This document shows, in pieces, positions 63,337 through 64,000 of a DNA stretch of 64,000 nucleotides; the first letter of the stretch is position 1; every line of letters starts with the position of its first letter. The notes beneath the pieces were generated by a model. The model did not search any database, had not been told where the DNA came from, and worked only from the letters and a program-made list of their open reading frames with translations. Both the position numbers and the translations under genes were made by a program. Source of the stretch: Halohasta litchfieldiae (GTDB lineage: Archaea; Halobacteriota; Halobacteria; Halobacteriales; Haloferacaceae). The stretch covers positions 1,054,001 to 1,118,000 of the forward strand of contig NZ_CP024845.1 of the NCBI RefSeq assembly GCF_002788215.1, written 5' to 3'.

Positions 63337-64000
63337 TCAGTGGGTGTAACCACGGTCAGCGAGTGGGTCACCGTCGACAGTGACGCCCGCCTTAGCGTCG
63401 GTAACCTCGCCGATCACCGTCAGCGGTGTCGGTGAGTCGGTCTGAACCGCTTCGAGTGCCGCTTTGGGAACGGTACAGACGAGTTCGAAATCCTCGCCGA
63501 AATGAACTCCGGCCTCCCAGCGGTCGAGATCGAGCGTTTCGACGCTCGCGTCAATCGGAACGCTGTCACGGTTGATGGCAAAGCCACAGTCGCTTGCCTC
63601 GGCGAGCTGGTGGAGCGACCGGGCAAGACCGTCGCTGGAATCCATCAACGCGGTCGCCGTTCCAGCCAGTCGTCGACCGGTCTCGATTCGCGGCGGGAAC
63701 CGGAACAGTTCGTTGGCTCGGTCGGTCTCACCCTGTTCGAACAGTGCGAGGGCCGCCGCACTCCGACCGAGCGTGCCGGTGACACAGACCAGATCACCCG
63801 GTTCGGCTCCCGACCGGGAAACGGGCTGGTCGACCTCACCGATAGCGGTGGTCGTCACCGTGAACTCGGAGTGGTTGTCGAGATCACCACCCACGTAGTC
63901 AGCCCCGACCGACGCACACACCGTCTTTGCGCCGTCGACAAAGGCCCGGAGCTCGCTGTCGACGAACGACTGGTCGGCGTAGGCGGCGACGGCGGCGGTC
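63337..64000 (-). CDS. thiL: Thiamine-monophosphate kinase, N-terminus beyond window
   Basis: The last 220 or so residues of ThiL are in the window; the frame is open to base 64000, so the start and the N-terminal ATP/Mg site lie outside. Seen: DYVGGDLDNHSEFTVTTTAIG, GDLVCVTGTLGRSAAAL, MDSSDGLARSLHQLAEAS and FGEDFELVCTVP. It phosphorylates thiamine monophosphate to the diphosphate cofactor. It is the third thiamine-related gene of the window. Confidence 0.93.
   Translation of the reverse strand, partial: TAAVAAYADQSFVDSELRAFVDGAKTVCASVGADYVGGDLDNHSEFTVTTTAIGEVDQPVSRSGAEPGDLVCVTGTLGRSAAALALFEQGETDRANELFRFPPRIETGRRLAGTATALMDSSDGLARSLHQLAEASDCGFAINRDSVPIDASVETLDLDRWEAGVHFGEDFELVCTVPKAALEAVQTDSPTPLTVIGEVTDAKAGVTVDGDPLADRGYTH

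Overview
The window is chromosomal DNA of a haloarchaeon (class Halobacteria). The predicted proteins are very rich in Asp and Glu, codons favour GTC and GAC, and promoters have archaeal TATA boxes with short or no leaders. The gene content is archaeal: GGGP synthase, aIF1/SUI1, prefoldin beta, RpoP, L37ae, Pcc1, class I LysRS, pantoate kinase and MptA. Secreted proteins carry Tat lipoprotein signals, and one carries a PGF-CTERM tail. Many small proteins belong to families that I know only from haloarchaea. The genus cannot be fixed from this window. I saw no insertion sequence, prophage, CRISPR array or rRNA gene.

Layout. 1-3013: 3' part missing of a Bat-type multi-sensor regulator (minus). 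3216-8957: core metabolism (GGGP synthase, YeiB-like membrane protein, CBS protein, AspRS, pantoate kinase and phosphopantothenate synthetase). 9042-13870: Vps62-like lipoprotein, GST-type reductase divergent from Thi4, membrane hydrolase. 14167-19653: a sugar ABC importer operon ending in a 59-residue coupled membrane protein, followed by a GlpR/DeoR-type regulator. 19701-25325: methyltransferase, dcd-thiR operon, pth2, PsiE, SUI1 paralogue, truD, ndk. 25434-32419: aldo/keto reductase, the rpl37ae-rpoP-pcc1-pfdB-DUF3194 information cluster, guaA amidotransferase subunit, sensor kinase. 32577-39605: flavin oxidoreductase, mptA, TrmB regulator, DUF255 thioredoxin protein, a structured non-coding element at 38730-38915, FxsA. 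39778-40451: tRNA-Ile and a divergent JAMM protein. 40719-44749: a likely catabolic module of SSS transporter, AbrB-PhoU regulator and ureohydrolase, with palindromes in its promoters. 44978-51963: Cys-rich copper protein, PhyH oxygenase, Nudix, UspA, rhodanese, PGF-CTERM metalloprotease, second SUI1. 52224-56765: mutS-mutL. 56844-64000: beta-helix protein, lysS-pyrH, MoaE fusion, a highly folded intergenic region, DUF7123-like protein, site-2 protease, and the 3' part of thiL.

Links between genes. Three thiamine functions lie in the window: thiazole synthase Thi4, a ThiN-domain regulator that probably controls it, and ThiL. Pantoate kinase and phosphopantothenate synthetase form the archaeal CoA route. 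MutS and an endonuclease-type MutL make a complete core mismatch-repair pair. The sugar ABC operon and the adjacent GlpR-type regulator are a probable regulon.

The observations I would follow first are: the 186-nt element with long terminal complementary arms (38730-38915); the folded region before the DUF7123-like gene (61605-61723); the duplicated and synonymously rewritten end of aspS (7138-7243); the small coupled membrane protein of the sugar operon; and the palindromes of the SSS/ureohydrolase module.
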